From assembly GCA_049724395.1 (NCBI GenBank), contig JAUGWO010000128.1, forward strand, positions 351,599 through 415,598: a stretch of DNA of 64,000 bases. Direction: 5' to 3'. Position 1 is the stretch's first letter. Each line of letters begins with the position of its first letter. The notes under the pieces are model-generated. The model saw nothing but the letters and a program-made list of their open reading frames with translations, was not told the origin of the DNA and ran no database searches. A program made the translations under genes and the position numbers. Shown piece by piece: positions 21,898 to 33,897 of the stretch. Source of the DNA: Spongospora subterranea f. sp. subterranea. Taxonomy: Eukaryota; Endomyxa: Phytomyxea; Phytomyxea; Plasmodiophorida.

Positions 21898-24800
21898 TGT
21901 TGAACTTCGTAAACAGAGTATTTTTGGTCTTTGCTTCGCTGATTCTTGTCAGCAGCAGCTGCTTTTGGCTGACGATTAGTCTAGAAAGAGCGACATCCCT
22001 CATGAACCCGTCAACAAATCTATATACGTTGCTGTTCTGAAGTCCATTTTCGGTTGCGGCGAAAACGTTCAAACTGCACATATCCGACACAACGCTATGT
22101 AATTGAGGGATATGCTCTGCAATGGGATATGCTTTCAACAGTAGGTCCATCTGAAATTCGGCACCAATCACGCTTGCGACTTTAAGAGCTATTTCATGAA
22201 TGTGGCCGAGTCTATCGATTCGGCAGCCAAGAATATTTTGCAAACAAATTGGAACCGGGACAACAGAGAGGTCAGTAAACTTGTCAGAAAGTGTACAAAT
22301 TTTTCCACCTTTTTCAGTGCGAATCTGAATTAATTCATTCTTACGAAGAGAGTAGATGAATTCCTTGCAAACAAGAGGATTTCCATGGGATCGTTGAAGA
22401 ATTATGACTGCCAGCGTGTTGGGCAATTTCGTTACACCAAGCGTTTCAATACCAATGTTGTAGATCTCTTCATTGGTTAAAGCTCGTAGAGTGCATTTTT
22501 TTGTTGTATCCTGTTTGAGCAAATCAGTGTAATCTGCAGGAACTTCGAGATCAAAAGCACCAAGATTGCTTTTGTTCATTGGCCTTGTCCCAAGCACAAT
22601 GAGGACATTTTCAATGCCAGAACTGACACGGAAAGTGAACCCCCAACTAAGCTTATCCATCAGCAACGCATCATCGATAACAATGATGACCGTTCCAATC
22701 TGCTTGACAAAGATTTGTAGCAATCCTAGCATTATTGCAGTGCTGTTTGAACGACGCTCCAATGACGACATCGAGAGAGTCTCTTCCGTCTCCTCGAACT
22801 CCAACGGTAGGAGATCGTTTAGAACGCCAGCATACTTGACATAATCAGGTATAATTGACATTGACTTGAGAGTGAACGCTCTTCTTCTGTGTGCAGGATC
22901 ACCAGAATATTGAAACGCCCGGTTTGCAATTTCAGTGTCAATTAATTGCATGAAAAGCTCTCGCCAAATCCCCAAAGGAAACTTGGACTCAAGTGGATTG
23001 CACGCCCGAAATAAAACAAATGCAGGGGCTTCTCGAACAACTTGGGCTAAGAGACGGGATTTTCCATAACCCGCTTCCCCTTCAATGATGTACGTAGCGC
23101 TGCCATGACCTCTTGTTACGCTCATCATGGCTTTACAAAGCATTTGTATGATGTCAGCGGCGCACATGTCATCTGCAACGACATGCTCGTCAACGTCAGG
23201 CTTTCTTGCCAGAATAAAATCTAGTTCAGGACTGGAACCGATGCCATTGAGCTTTGGTAAAACCGACAGGGCGATATGTTCATTCTGCATAAGAACATTT
23301 GTATCAGCTATGTGCACAGTAAATTGATCGATAGAAGAGTTGAGTGGAAGCATATGCTTCTTCTTCAGGTTCTCAAACAAGCGTTCTTTAACCTGGTAAA
23401 CCGATGTCAAGTTGGAGCAATTGACGGTCACATATCCTGTGTCAAGAATTTGAAATCTAGCCATTTTGTAAGGATGGAGAGTCGATGCTGACGAGTTATT
23501 GATGCCATTCACGTCGGTTTGACGCGATTTCGATTCGTAATGACCCAATGTAGTTCGAGTATTATCTGAACTATAATCCCAAAATGGACCTTCAGGGGAA
23601 AGGTCCTCAGTAGGAGAACTTAATGTCGAATTCGAAATAGACGAGAGCGACGAGTTGATACGTTGTTCGGCGCCAATCGACACTAATGGTCCATTTGTTG
23701 AAGTACGATCCACTTTTCTATACCAAGTTTCCGATTCGTTGAGTTGAGAAAATTTTGGAGAGTTTACAGCGGGTGCATCCTCGTCTTCTTGTAACCAATT
23801 CCGCGCGTGTTCTGCCCATGCTAGGTCTTCTGCCGTTGGGCCTGTACTCCCAGAAATTGTACCCTTGCTGCTGACGACAGCGGGATTCACAGAATTCACA
23901 GATAATAACTCGCTAAAATCTAAGCTAATCGACAGCGACTGCTTCTGAGGACTGATTGTCGGAACCCAATTGGCGGCATTGATCGCTTTTTCGTAAACTT
24001 GGATACTGGATGAGACTCTAGGGCAATATGTAGCCCAGAGACTAGATAGACTGAGAGCTTGAGGGATCATTTCTGAGGCCGCCGCCTCTTTAAGGGGCGA
24101 TTTGAGTCGTTAAACTGGTACTAAAATTTCCTGCCATTGTCCTCGATAATTCGGCATGAGGGTTGTGAAGGCTGTGCACGAAAGGGAAGGGTTTCGCAGA
24201 TGAATTTGTGTCTGCGTTTTTATGATGATTCCAGATGCCGTGGGGCGCGACGCTTGAAGCAATGGGTGAAAACACTTTAACCGCCTCTCTTTTCCCTTTA
24301 ACCATAATGCTTGGTAGCTCTTCAAACGCCATACCATTGCGAGAGGAATACTGTGTCGTCTGATCCACTAAAACGCCACCACCCTTTGTTTTCGCATGTT
24401 GCATTAGCCTAGCAGACAGGTTGACGACGTCACCTAGCACAGAGTATTCTCTTCTCGAGCGACTTCCTACGACGCCACAAAAAGCAGTGCCAGTGGTGAT
24501 GCCAATAGCTGGGACAACGCCGAGTCTATGCAATTGATTGCACATAACTAATGAAGCCAATATAGCACGAGACGAGTCATCCTCATGTGCAACCGGCGGC
24601 AGGCCAAAAACTGCAACTAGAGTTGAGCCTTTATCATCTAGAAGGAACTTATTGACAGATCCTTCGTACTGATAAATTGCCGTTTGAACTGAGAATATAA
24701 CAGCTTGTACGCGATCTAGGTCATCTGTTGCTTCTTCACTAGCGATCTTTGCAAGTTGAGCTTCAGTAAAGCCGAGATTAGCGAAAATAACTGCAACATG

Positions 24801-25703
24801 CCTGAGTTCAGATGCCCATCGTTCCTCTGTTGCATTAAGGAACGGCAACACGGCGCCTGGGACATAATTCGATATCGACTCAATCAGCTTGACGTCATTG
24901 ATGATATCGAGATTAGCCGTTTTAACGATGCCAACTTTTCTTAACCGATCCGTACAGCGATGAACAAATGCATGTCCAGACGAAATAACTTGGGCGACAA
25001 AATGGTCTTTAATGATATGCCACGCTTCAGGAGAGCAAACGACCTGGCCAGCTACTGCTTTGTGCTCAGAGGCAAACGCCTGCATCAACGGAGAACCGGT
25101 AGCCAGATATTCCATCCTGGACAGAACTCCTCCAACATGGACAATAGAGCATGTTCCAACTCCTATACCAAGCTTGACACTAAGAACCACGTCCTCCTGA
25201 AGCTTAGCATTATGCATTTTCCTCTGGATCTCTAACGCACTTTGAACTGCTCTCCTGGTCACAGTGCATAGATCATCTTCGCTGGGAGGCCACAAAACCA
25301 GCAGCGCATCACCAGCAAATTTGAATACATCACCACCTTGGCTCGCAATTACTCGAACGAGTTGTTCAAAATAAGAATTTAGATGCTTGGCAAGTTGTTC
25401 AGACCCTTCACGCCCTTTCATTGCTAAGCGTTCACTTAGATCAGTAAACCCGGATACATCAGCGAATAGAGCGACAGTTTCATAGCTGTGTCGCCATGGG
25501 GCGGTGACTGTTCGGCTTTTGTCGCTGCTGGCATTTTCAGATAAAAATCGAATGATTGACGCCGGGACGTATGAGCAAAGAGCGTCGATAGAGATTTTGG
25601 AGCCGAAAGACTTTTGAGGTTCGGACCCGAGTCTCGTAAGTGTGGTCGACTCATAATTTTCATTGGCGATCACTTCGTCTTGATCGTCTTTAGTTTCATC
25701 CAT
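21827..25703 (-). CDS. Soluble-type adenylyl cyclase (two cyclase domains plus AAA/NTPase)
   Basis: The upstream part (25703-24090) has two class III cyclase domains. C1 has both metal-binding Asp contexts (VALFADVSGFTDLSERL, FKFAGDALLVLWP). C2 keeps the transition-state region (GTAFCGVVGSRSRREYSVLG, DVVNLSARLMQ with Asn and Arg). The downstream part (24070-21827) has a P-loop (IIEGEAGYGKSRLL) and a hydrophobic-Asp-Asp stretch (VIIVIDDALLMD), then helical sequence to MRDVALSRLIVSQKQLLL. C1-C2-ATPase is the order of mammalian ADCY10 (sAC), which makes cAMP and is bicarbonate-responsive. The two parts are joined by either a very short intron (about 34 bp, GTACCAG...TTAAAG) or a one-base indel near 24085. 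The TPR tail of ADCY10 is absent; the PDE follows instead. Confidence 0.9.
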
Positions 25704-25796
25704 TGCATATCCAGCCCCAAATCTTTGATATGGTCGCAGAGATCATTGGGGTACACATAGACTAACTGAAAGACCGAAACTCAGATGCACTGCCAT

Positions 25797-26414
25797 TCAA
25801 CAGAGAGTGCCAATGTACTTGGCAGAAGGATATTGGAGATGTAATTCAGGCCATTGAACGTAAAATGAAGAAGCAATTGGATAAATTATTCTGCCACTTA
25901 AAGATAGGGTATTGACGCGGCAAAAGCTTTCAATAAATATAATTTTGTTTTTTCGTGCAAGACAGACTCGAAGGATGAAAGCGGACAGGCAGATAGGAAC
26001 ACACGTACCAGGACCATTACATATTATCAATTCAGGATTTAGCAGGTACACCAGCTTAATTGACGAAATTGTTGATTTAAGTGCAGAGAGAAGAGAACTT
26101 GGAAAGGACTGTCCAACTGATCGCGAACGGGGAATAATATGGAAGTTGCACGTAGGAAAATCTTTCAAATTAACACGACTGCGACTGATGTGATCAGACT
26201 CTGCAATTGCAAAATGTAAAGGAGAATATCTCTCCTGCCGAAGAACCCGAAGAACAGAAATAAGCTCGGAAGTGTGTCCCCCAGATCCTAATACAGCCAT
26301 TGTGCATACCGCCGTTGACGGAGAAGATCGGCACCTGACAGGATCGTAGTAGATGCAATATATTATTCTGGCAGTAAGGATCACTCCTATTGAAAATAAA
26401 GCAACGAGTATCAT
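25797..26414 (-). CDS. ALG14: ALG14, UDP-GlcNAc transferase membrane anchor subunit
   Basis: An intronless gene of 205 residues, close to the family length. It starts with an N-terminal membrane anchor (MILVALFSIGVILTARIIYC), then VLGSGGHTSELISVL, the conserved ALG14 GSGGHT loop. Later come ICNGPGTCVPICLSAFILR and FIESFCRVNTLSLSGRI, and a C-terminal region with FYVQWPELHLQYPSAKYIG. ALG14 recruits catalytic ALG13 to the cytosolic face of the ER for the second step of dolichol-linked oligosaccharide synthesis. The ATG (26412-26414) lies one base from the start of a 22-bp minisatellite, so the natural 5' leader has been replaced or is made of repeats. Confidence 0.95.
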   Translation of the reverse strand: MILVALFSIGVILTARIIYCIYYDPVRCRSSPSTAVCTMAVLGSGGHTSELISVLRVLRQERYSPLHFAIAESDHISRSRVNLKDFPTCNFHIIPRSRSVGQSFPSSLLSALKSTISSIKLVYLLNPELIICNGPGTCVPICLSAFILRVCLARKNKIIFIESFCRVNTLSLSGRIIYPIASSFYVQWPELHLQYPSAKYIGTLC

Positions 26415-26415
26415 A

Positions 26416-27820
26416 GAAATTACACGAATCGTCCTGAGAAATTACACGAATCGTGGTGAGATATTACACGAATCGTCCTGAAATTGCACGAAGCGTCCTG
26501 AGAAATTACACGAATCGTGGTGAGAAATTACACGAATCGTCCTGAGAAATTACACGAATCGTGGTGAGAAATTACACGAATCGTCCTGAGAAATTACACG
26601 AATCGTCCTGAGAAATTACACGAATCGTCCTGAGAAATTACACGAATCGTCCTGAGAAATTACACGAATCGTGGTGAGAAATTGAATCGTGAGAAATTAC
26701 ACGAATCGTCCTGAGAAATTACACGAATCGTCCTGAGAAATTACACGAATCGGGGTGAGAAATTACACGAATCGTGGTGAGAAATTCGAATCCGTGGTGA
26801 GAAATTACACGAATCGTCCTGAGAAATTACACGAATCGTCCTGAGAAATTACACGAATCGTCCTGAGAAATTACACGAATCGTCCTGAGAAATTACACGA
26901 ATCGTCCTGAGAAAGTACACGAATCGTGGTGAGAAATTACACGAATCGTCCTGAGAAAGTACACGAATCGTGGTGAGAAAGTACACGAATCGTGGTGAGA
27001 AATTACACGAATCGTCCTGAGAAATTACACGAATCGTCCTGAGAAATTACACGAATCGTCCTGAGAAATTACACGAATCGTCCTGAGAAATTACACGAAT
27101 CGTCCTGAGAAATTACACGAATCGTGGTGAGAAATTACACGAATCGTCCTGAGAAATTACACGAATCGTGGTGAGAAATTACACGAATCGTCCTGAGAAA
27201 TTACACGAATCGTGGTGAGAAATTACACGAATCGTCCTGAGAAATTACACGAATCGTGGTGAGAAATTACACGAATCGTCCTGAGAAATTACACGAATCG
27301 TCCTGAGAAATTACACGAATCGTCCTGAGAAATTACACGAATAGTCCTGAGAAATTACACGAATACACGTCCTGAGAAATTACACGAATCGTCCTGAGAA
27401 ATTACACGAATAGTCCTGAGAATTTAAACGAATCGTCCTGAGAAATTACACGAATCGTCCTGAGAAATTACACGAATCGTCCTGAGAAATTACACGAATC
27501 GTCCTGAGAAAGTACACGAATCGTGTACAGTGAGAAATTACACGAATCGTCACTGAGAAATTACACGAATCGTCCTGAGAAATTACTGTGTCGTCCTGAT
27601 CGTCCTGAGAAATTACACGAATCGTGGTGAGAAATTACACGAATCGTCCTGTACACGAATCTGAGAAATTACACTACTGTTTACTGTATATACCAATGTC
27701 CTACACTTGGACTTGGAGCGCCGAATCGTCCTGAGAAATTACACGAATAGTCCTGAGAAATTACACGAATCGTCCTGAGAAATACACGAATAGTCCTGAG
27801 AAATTAAATAAACGAATCGC
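26416..27820. repeat. 22-bp minisatellite, about 1.4 kb
   Basis: Roughly 55-60 copies of GAGAAATTACACGAATCGTC-CT, with a frequent GGT variant in place of CCT and scattered AGT, partial and shortened units. Toward the right end (27530-27820) the array degrades. It contains a copy of CTGTTTACTGTATATACCA plus CACTTGGACTTGGAGCGCCG that also occurs just outside it at 27940-27990. Read on the minus strand, the unit is AGGACGATTCGTGTAATTTC followed by TC, so each copy carries a TTTCTCAG word resembling a 3' splice site. The array starts directly upstream of the ALG14 ATG. Confidence 0.96.
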
Positions 27821-28264
27821 ACTAAAAACGAGTATAAAGAAGTGTACAGTAGCAGACGTTATCACGAATTTCGTCACCGAACTCTGCCCCGTGTCCCGAC
27901 CGAGAACACAGTGCTGTGTGCACACAGTGTACACCTGACTACTGTTTACTGTATATACCACATGTCTCACTTGGACTTGGAGCGCCGATAAAACGTGACA
28001 AGTCGTCATGCATGACCAATTGGACGCGGATTGCGATATGCAGGCTGCAGCAGCGGCGATGGGGGCAAGAGACCTCGAAGCAAAACGATAGAGCTTTCAT
28101 TATATTTTGTGTTTCAATAGACTCCTTGGAAAAGTTGTTGAAACTTCTGCCTTTTACAAGTCGTGCGTGAACTGTGGTACCTCCAGTCGATACCATCAGA
28201 GACTTCAAAGACATGTCCAGATCAAGAATGTTTTTATAATTATTACAGAAAGGTAGAGTGACAT
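27821..28264. other. Intergenic, no clear gene
   Basis: It contains the apparent source of the TTTACTGTATATACC segment that is embedded in the minisatellite. Frames of 80-90 residues on both strands overlap each other and match no family. I see no reliable gene. Confidence 0.4.
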
Positions 28265-28895
28265 TAAGAGACCTTCAGTGTGGTGGTGCTGCCAAACAAC
28301 GCAACAGTCTCATCTTGAGCTCCAATTGGCAAACGAGCAATTGTTACGAATACCGATATCCTCAGTTTGACATGTGATCGCAGTTGACTTTGACACAATC
28401 CTACTAGGCACGCGAAGGCATCATGTGTGAACGACAGCTGTAAGGCAATTATCCAAGTGTTGCAATAGCCAGAGGAAGCCTACGTACCTTTGCTGTCGGT
28501 TTTATCTCTTCTTTCAAAACTGAATATCGATGCTCATCAACGTCAATTACACTAGAGGGTGACAAACGAAGAAGGGTTTAACAACATTGACAAGCAACAA
28601 AATTCCTGTTTTGGATGCTTCTCTAGCTTAGGAATTTGACGTCGACGGTCGCGATCTTAGATAAAATTGCAACTTGATGTTTGACTGATAGCATCACAGA
28701 AAATACGCAATCAGTTAAAGGGCTATGAGGACCCAAAATTCCGACGAATACTGGCATTAGCCCGGACTGAACTTGCCGGTTTATCGGTACAAAATGACAG
28801 CCGCCACATTCAGTACAAACCACGATTTCGTTATTATGATAAAGAGGTATTCCGTAAATACCTAAACCACAGCTCTTTCCTGTGTCTTCCTTCAA
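28265..28895 (-). CDS. Unidentified gene with a zinc-ribbon-like CxxC motif and beta-rich C-terminus
   Basis: Three likely exons on the minus strand. Exon A (28895-about 28640) reads GIYGIPLYHNNEIVVCTECG then GCHFVPINRQV, with one CxxC (CTECGGC). Exon B (about 28560-28490) reads VIDVDEHRYSVLKEEIKPTA and ends at a consensus donor, AAG/GTACGTAG. After a 52-bp intron ending TTACAG, exon C reads LSFTHDAFACLVGLCQSQLR, HVKLRISVFVTIARLP and ends LFGSTTTLKVS at a TAA near 28268. The alternating hydrophobic pattern suggests a beta-barrel or OB-like fold, which is a guess. The A/B join is unresolved. No family is recognised. Confidence 0.5.
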
Positions 28896-28970
28896 ATTTA
28901 TCGAATTTTTTTTTTCAGCAAAACTGCGCAGCGCATATTTTGATCAATTGGGAAGTGGGAACTGCATCAA

Positions 28971-30923
28971 TGATAGATCCAGTACAACACACAACGATGG
29001 CGGGTGAGATGAGGGACGATAATAACCTGCAAGTAATAACTCAGGTACATCACTGATTGATAGTTTATTCGGCCAAATCATGATGGTGCTCTGTTTGTGG
29101 GCTGTCAGAACTGCTATCTGCTCGGTATGGCTGATATCACGGTCGTGGAAGGCGATGCTTGCGTGCTGGGATATGAACTTCGTCCGCATCGGACGGTGTC
29201 AGTGTTCTCAGATGGCCAATACGCCATGCCTATCGAAGTTGCCTCCAATGCTCGGCTCCATTGCACAAACATCGGGCTGGCACCCTCCGTTCAAGGGCTG
29301 TCGTATCAACTCGTACGATGCCCACACCCTGATCGTGCAACTCTCACAGCTTAACAAAACTTCCAACAGAGTTCCTTTTCCGATGAAATTCCTTGCCATC
29401 TAACATCGATTCCGTCTAACTGGTACGATCTGGCCAATGCTATTGGATCTGGTAAGCTTGTTGATGCTCATCAGCGTCCCTCGTATCGTTCCATTTACAT
29501 CGAATACGCTCATCCAGGTTCTCGATGTCAAATGAGCACGTTAATTCATGGCCCGATATCTTCAGGAAAATCCACGCTGTCAAGGTTTTTGACCAATCGT
29601 CACCTCAACAGGTCCAATTTTCTTCACTCCTTCATCTCGGTTCTTTTCTTATTTCATTGGGATAATTTCAGGTATGATACGGTGGCGTATTTGGATTGTG
29701 ACCCCGGTCAACCAGAGTTTACCGCTCCTGGTCATATCTCAATCACCCTGGTTACAACACCATTGCTTGGCCCATCGTATACACATTCCCGCCAACCAGA
29801 ATTGTTCGTGCACCGGGCTCCTTTGCTTTTGTCGCGGTGCTTATTGCTGTTTTGTAGTTCGATTCATATTGGGGACATTACTCCATTATCGAATATTTCT
29901 CACTATCTTAATGGGATTCGAGAGCTAGCAAGCAGAGCGAACAAGCTGGATTGTCCCCTCATCATCAATACAATGGGCTGGAACGACGGTTCAGGGCTGG
30001 AAATTCTGTCGGAAATCATCGAGGTTTGCAAACCTTTCAACGTGATTCAAGTTGAGGATGCACTTTCCGCTCCAGAAGCTGCTGGAGTGAAACGTCCCTT
30101 TGAGCTGTTGCCATCGTATAGACCGATTCTCGTTCATAAGGTTGTAGAATAAGCGCAATGTCGACGTAACGGTTCTCAGAAATCTGTGTCTGTAGATATC
30201 GAGCCAATCCCGGAAGAATGTCGCTCAACAATCTGGCAAAGAACGTCGGTCATTGTCTTTTGCCGCCTCGTTGCTAGGCAATGCTGCTTGCAGATATAAT
30301 ATTGTGGACCTATCCAAACATGTAATGGGAATGTCAGTTATCCAAGTAAATACGCCGACGTTTATGACGTTGTCTTATCATCCTTGTTTCAGGCCTTGCT
30401 ATCGCATCAGATTCGCCGACATCAGGGTCCGCTTCATTCAGGCCGAGGTTAATCACCGCTGACATCCATGCGATAGTTGTTGCTGTCGTTGAACGTTTTG
30501 GTTCTATAGGATCCCTCATCATATAGCTCAGAATCATTACTGCCTTCATTGAATGCGAGTTTTATCGGTATATGCATTGAAAACGGCGAATGCGACCCGT
30601 TTCCAGGTTGCATCGGTCTGGGAATCGTTCGGGCAATCGATGCTGCGTCTCGATGTTTTTATATTATGACATCAGTCTGTCCACTAATGCTGCAGAACGC
30701 CACATGTTTTATTCGTGGGTCATTAGAATTTCCCTCTACCCTAATGTTCCAGGTGCGTGTGTTTCTAATACTCAAGTTTGTCGTTAGTCAAACGTTGTGA
30801 CTGCAGGATCATGACGCTAATGCTTTTCGCCCACCGTATTTGCGATGTTTACCATTTTCGAACAGCGTTGGGGCGTCAGAGATGAAGAGTCGCAAGAACG
30901 TTCAAAGAAATCGAAACTCATAA
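28971..30923 (+). CDS. NOL9: Polynucleotide 5'-hydroxyl kinase NOL9/Grc3
   Basis: About seven exons. The early part reads LFVGCQNCYLLGMADITVVE, the Clp1/Grc3 N-terminal beta domain. An exon with IPSNWYDLANAIG and YRSIYIEYAHPGSRC leads into the P-loop GPISSGKSTLSRFL. Then come YLDCDPGQPEFTAPGHISIT (the family DxDxGQ motif) and PLIINTMGWNDGSGLEILSE. The C-terminal exons contain GCIGLGIVRAIDAASRCFYI and CFIRGSLEFPSTLMFQ, then DHDANAFRPPYLRCLPF. The last exon ends at TAA 30921-30923. Grc3/NOL9 phosphorylates the 5' end of pre-rRNA after ITS2 cleavage in the nucleolus. The proposed start (28971) is weak: the first intron was not resolved. It converges on the RCC1 gene. Confidence 0.88.
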
Positions 30924-31015
30924 ACAACATCTACTGTTGATTTGGTATGATTTTATGCTAAGTAGACTGGCTAATTATAATGTCATCGTGGCGCCACCAA
31001 AACGTCCAGCTGCTG

Positions 31016-33542
31016 CTACAACGCCCGTCTGAGCTGATCGGCTGGCTGGGTTTTTTGCAGAGCAACGATATGGTCGGGATCACCAGCAGCAACCTGCACG
31101 ATGTATTGGTCGTGAAGATGGGTCATGAGCTGTGGTGTTGGTGTCATTAGGGAAGACCCCCAGGCGTAGATGGCGCCATGCGTGGTCGCCGCCATGGATA
31201 TTGTGCTCCCGACCGCTATATGAGATATACTCCAATCGGGGCTGTCCAGGAGACCAATCCGGACTGGGATGTGCTGATCAATGGTATCCATGATCCCAAT
31301 CTGCCCAGCAGAAAATGCAGTTAGCGGTGAACAATCTCAGACAATAGCCAGCTCCGAACCTGATGGGTTTCCCCACTTCCGAACGACCATACTCCTCCAT
31401 CCTTTCCCATTCTCACTGTTGTATGCCGTTGACCACAGCAGACTTGCACCGCTTCCATTGCTATCAACGACTCGACAACCTTTGGAGTTAATCCCGTCCA
31501 TTCTTCACCGACCTGGGTCTGTTCAACGCATCCACGGTCAACGCATCCCCACGTTAGAAGTTTCCCATCGGTTGATATTGCAGCCGCGTGCCGGTCGCCA
31601 TAGCTCAACTGTTTAACGGTGATATCCTGGGGTAGAATGGCCAGCATGGGATGCAGTTGAGAACAGCATGTACGATTCCCGATCTGTCCTGAATCTCCCA
31701 GCACCACATGCCCATATCCGTCCGAGGTCGTCAATAAACCCACTATTATACTGCCCAGCAGCTACATTCACAATTCGGCGACTATCAAAGGCGCTGTCCA
31801 GTTGCCTTGGAGTTTCTACGTCCTCATCGGAACCGGTTCCTAATCTTCCATTCAATGCAGTCCTACAAATATCCAGTTTAAGCAATGTCGCCATGCAAAA
31901 AAAAACGGGTGGAATTTCGCTCTCTGACCCAAATGTGTAAACTTGGCCATGGACACTGGACACAACTGAATGTTGAAATCCAGCAGCGATATGGGCGATA
32001 CGATCATTGATGGCGATGATGATCGGTGACGGTGGGGATGACGAATGCCCTCCAGCCAGGCCACACTGGAAATGGGTGTTCGATCCCCAGGCGAACAACG
32101 TTCCTGCCGATGATATCGCTAAAATGTGATCACGCCCCTGAACAACATCGTATTACGACGATTTTGGGCTCATGATAAAAACCTGGGGAAAAACATACTG
32201 CACAAATCTCCATAAAACTTTGCCTCGTGAGGCCATTCGATATGGTTAGACCTGGGCCATTGACCAGCGAATTCGACGTAAACGCTATGATCTCGTCTCC
32301 TGCATACTCGGTATTCCCGATATTTATCAGATCTGGACGGTCAAATTCCTCTTTCTCGCTCTCTGCAAAACTACCCGCCTTGACTGATATTTTCTCGTGA
32401 TCTAAGTCAATTTGATTTGAACAATGCCCACCATTGCTCGTTTTCCCGGAACAAGTCTCAGGTATTTCACCGATCGATTGGAGTTCCGAAGATTTCAATG
32501 ACGATAGATTAGTTGGCATGGCGTCAAATTTAGTGGGAGAAATTTCGGGCGGTTCCTGATGTTGTTTTCTTAATAGCTTGAAGCAGACCGATAACTCTTC
32601 ACTGAATCGATCAGCAAGTTCATCGCATACTTGTTTGTGGCTGTCGTTCATCGTCTGTAGATCCTTTCTCAGCTGGGCGATCACCAGATTACACCGATCT
32701 TCTTCGGCCTGAACCAGGACCTTGGCGATCTCCTGGCTTTGATTCGACCCGTTTTGCAACTGAACAGCACACACACAGCCCGTCGATGGGTCTGAACGAA
32801 ACCCCCATATTGGCTTCCAACATCATCCACTGACCTTAACGAAGATCAGCTTGACCTCCTGCTGGAAGCCCATGATGAACTTCTGGAACCCTCTCTCGAA
32901 TGCGGTTTGGGCGAGCCCATGTTGATCGACCAACACCTGAAGCGATCGCCACTTATCTGACGATGATTCGCGCCATTTCCCGATATCGTCTATTCGGCTG
33001 CACCGTTCCCGATCGATGGCCGCGTAGCAATCGTCCAACCGACGTGTCAATGTCTCAGTGATCGCCGTCATCCACTTTTGCGTCCGATTGGCGTCGTCGT
33101 CGGCCATGGCTCGATGGTATACGGCAACCTGATCGACCGCCCGATCTAGGCGCGTTAACTGAGCACCGGTTCGCTCATTGTTGGTATCAACGACGTGCAG
33201 ACGCTTATCGTGATCGTCCAGACGGGAATCGAACGCCACGATCTGCTCCTGAACCCGATGAACCGATCGCTCCAGCGAACGTTGCTCTCGATAGATTGAC
33301 TCGGAATACTGTGAGTACATCGCCTCGGACGACGTTGAGAGGCGATAGATTTGATGTTGACAATCCGATATCGATGCTTGGTTCAGTTCATCCCGCGATT
33401 TCATCTCACGCGTTAACTTGTCAAGTTGCCGTTCCAGAAGCTCGACCTGCGCCTCGACCGATTTGCCAACTAGGAATCCTTCAGGAACATGAAAACTCTC
33501 GCGATGGTCGCTTCTGTGAATATCTGGGAGCTTGAACGACAT
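31016..33542 (-). CDS. Coiled-coil protein with C-terminal RCC1 repeats
   Basis: Exon 1 (33542-32828) encodes a long Glu/Arg/Gln-rich coiled coil (EAQVELLERQLDKLTREMKS, RSLERSVHRVQEQIVAFDSR). An intron leads to a second coiled-coil exon (LQNGSNQSQEIAKVLVQAEE ...). A 60-70 bp intron, GTATGTTTTTCC to TTGTTCAG, joins FMEICA in frame to GRDHILAISSAGTLFAWGSN, a textbook RCC1 blade. Further blades follow over several exons: HIAAGFQHSVVSS, NVAAGQYNSGFIDDLGRIWA, GDRHAAAISTDGKLLTWG, CCGQRHTTVRM. The gene ends at 31016. RCC1 propellers act as exchange factors or protein-binding platforms. The coiled-coil fusion could be a ciliary or cytoskeletal adaptor, which is inference. Confidence 0.8.
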
Positions 33543-33897
33543 GATTGAAGATAATACGAATTATCGGCTGTGAACCCCCAATATTGTCCCAAGCGTACAA
33601 ACAAGCGATCCTCGATATATACCCCAACCTCGATAAATAAACGATAGTTGTTACAATCAGCAAATTTTGTATTGTACGGCTGGCGGTTTGGACCAGTAGA
33701 GTATTTGATGTGTGAACTACGAGGTAAAAACGAAAGCGATCATATAGGTCATTGACGTATTTAGCGTCGATGATAAAGAAAAAAAAAGCGTTGAGAAGTT
33801 GCGAATAGACGAAGGTGCCTGATGAGTACGATATTGGTAATCTGGAGAATACACAGCGAATATGTGGCAATGATGTTTTACCTGATAATGAGATAAT
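33543..33897. other. Intergenic, no gene seen
   Basis: About 355 bp between the 3' end of the La-related gene and the 5' end of the RCC1 gene, both on the minus strand. Only overlapping non-homologous frames occur. It should contain the RCC1-gene promoter. Confidence 0.5.

Noticed and set aside
27761-28214. Frames of 80-90 residues on both strands next to the 22-bp array
   Set aside because: Mutually overlapping, include array-edge sequence and match nothing known.
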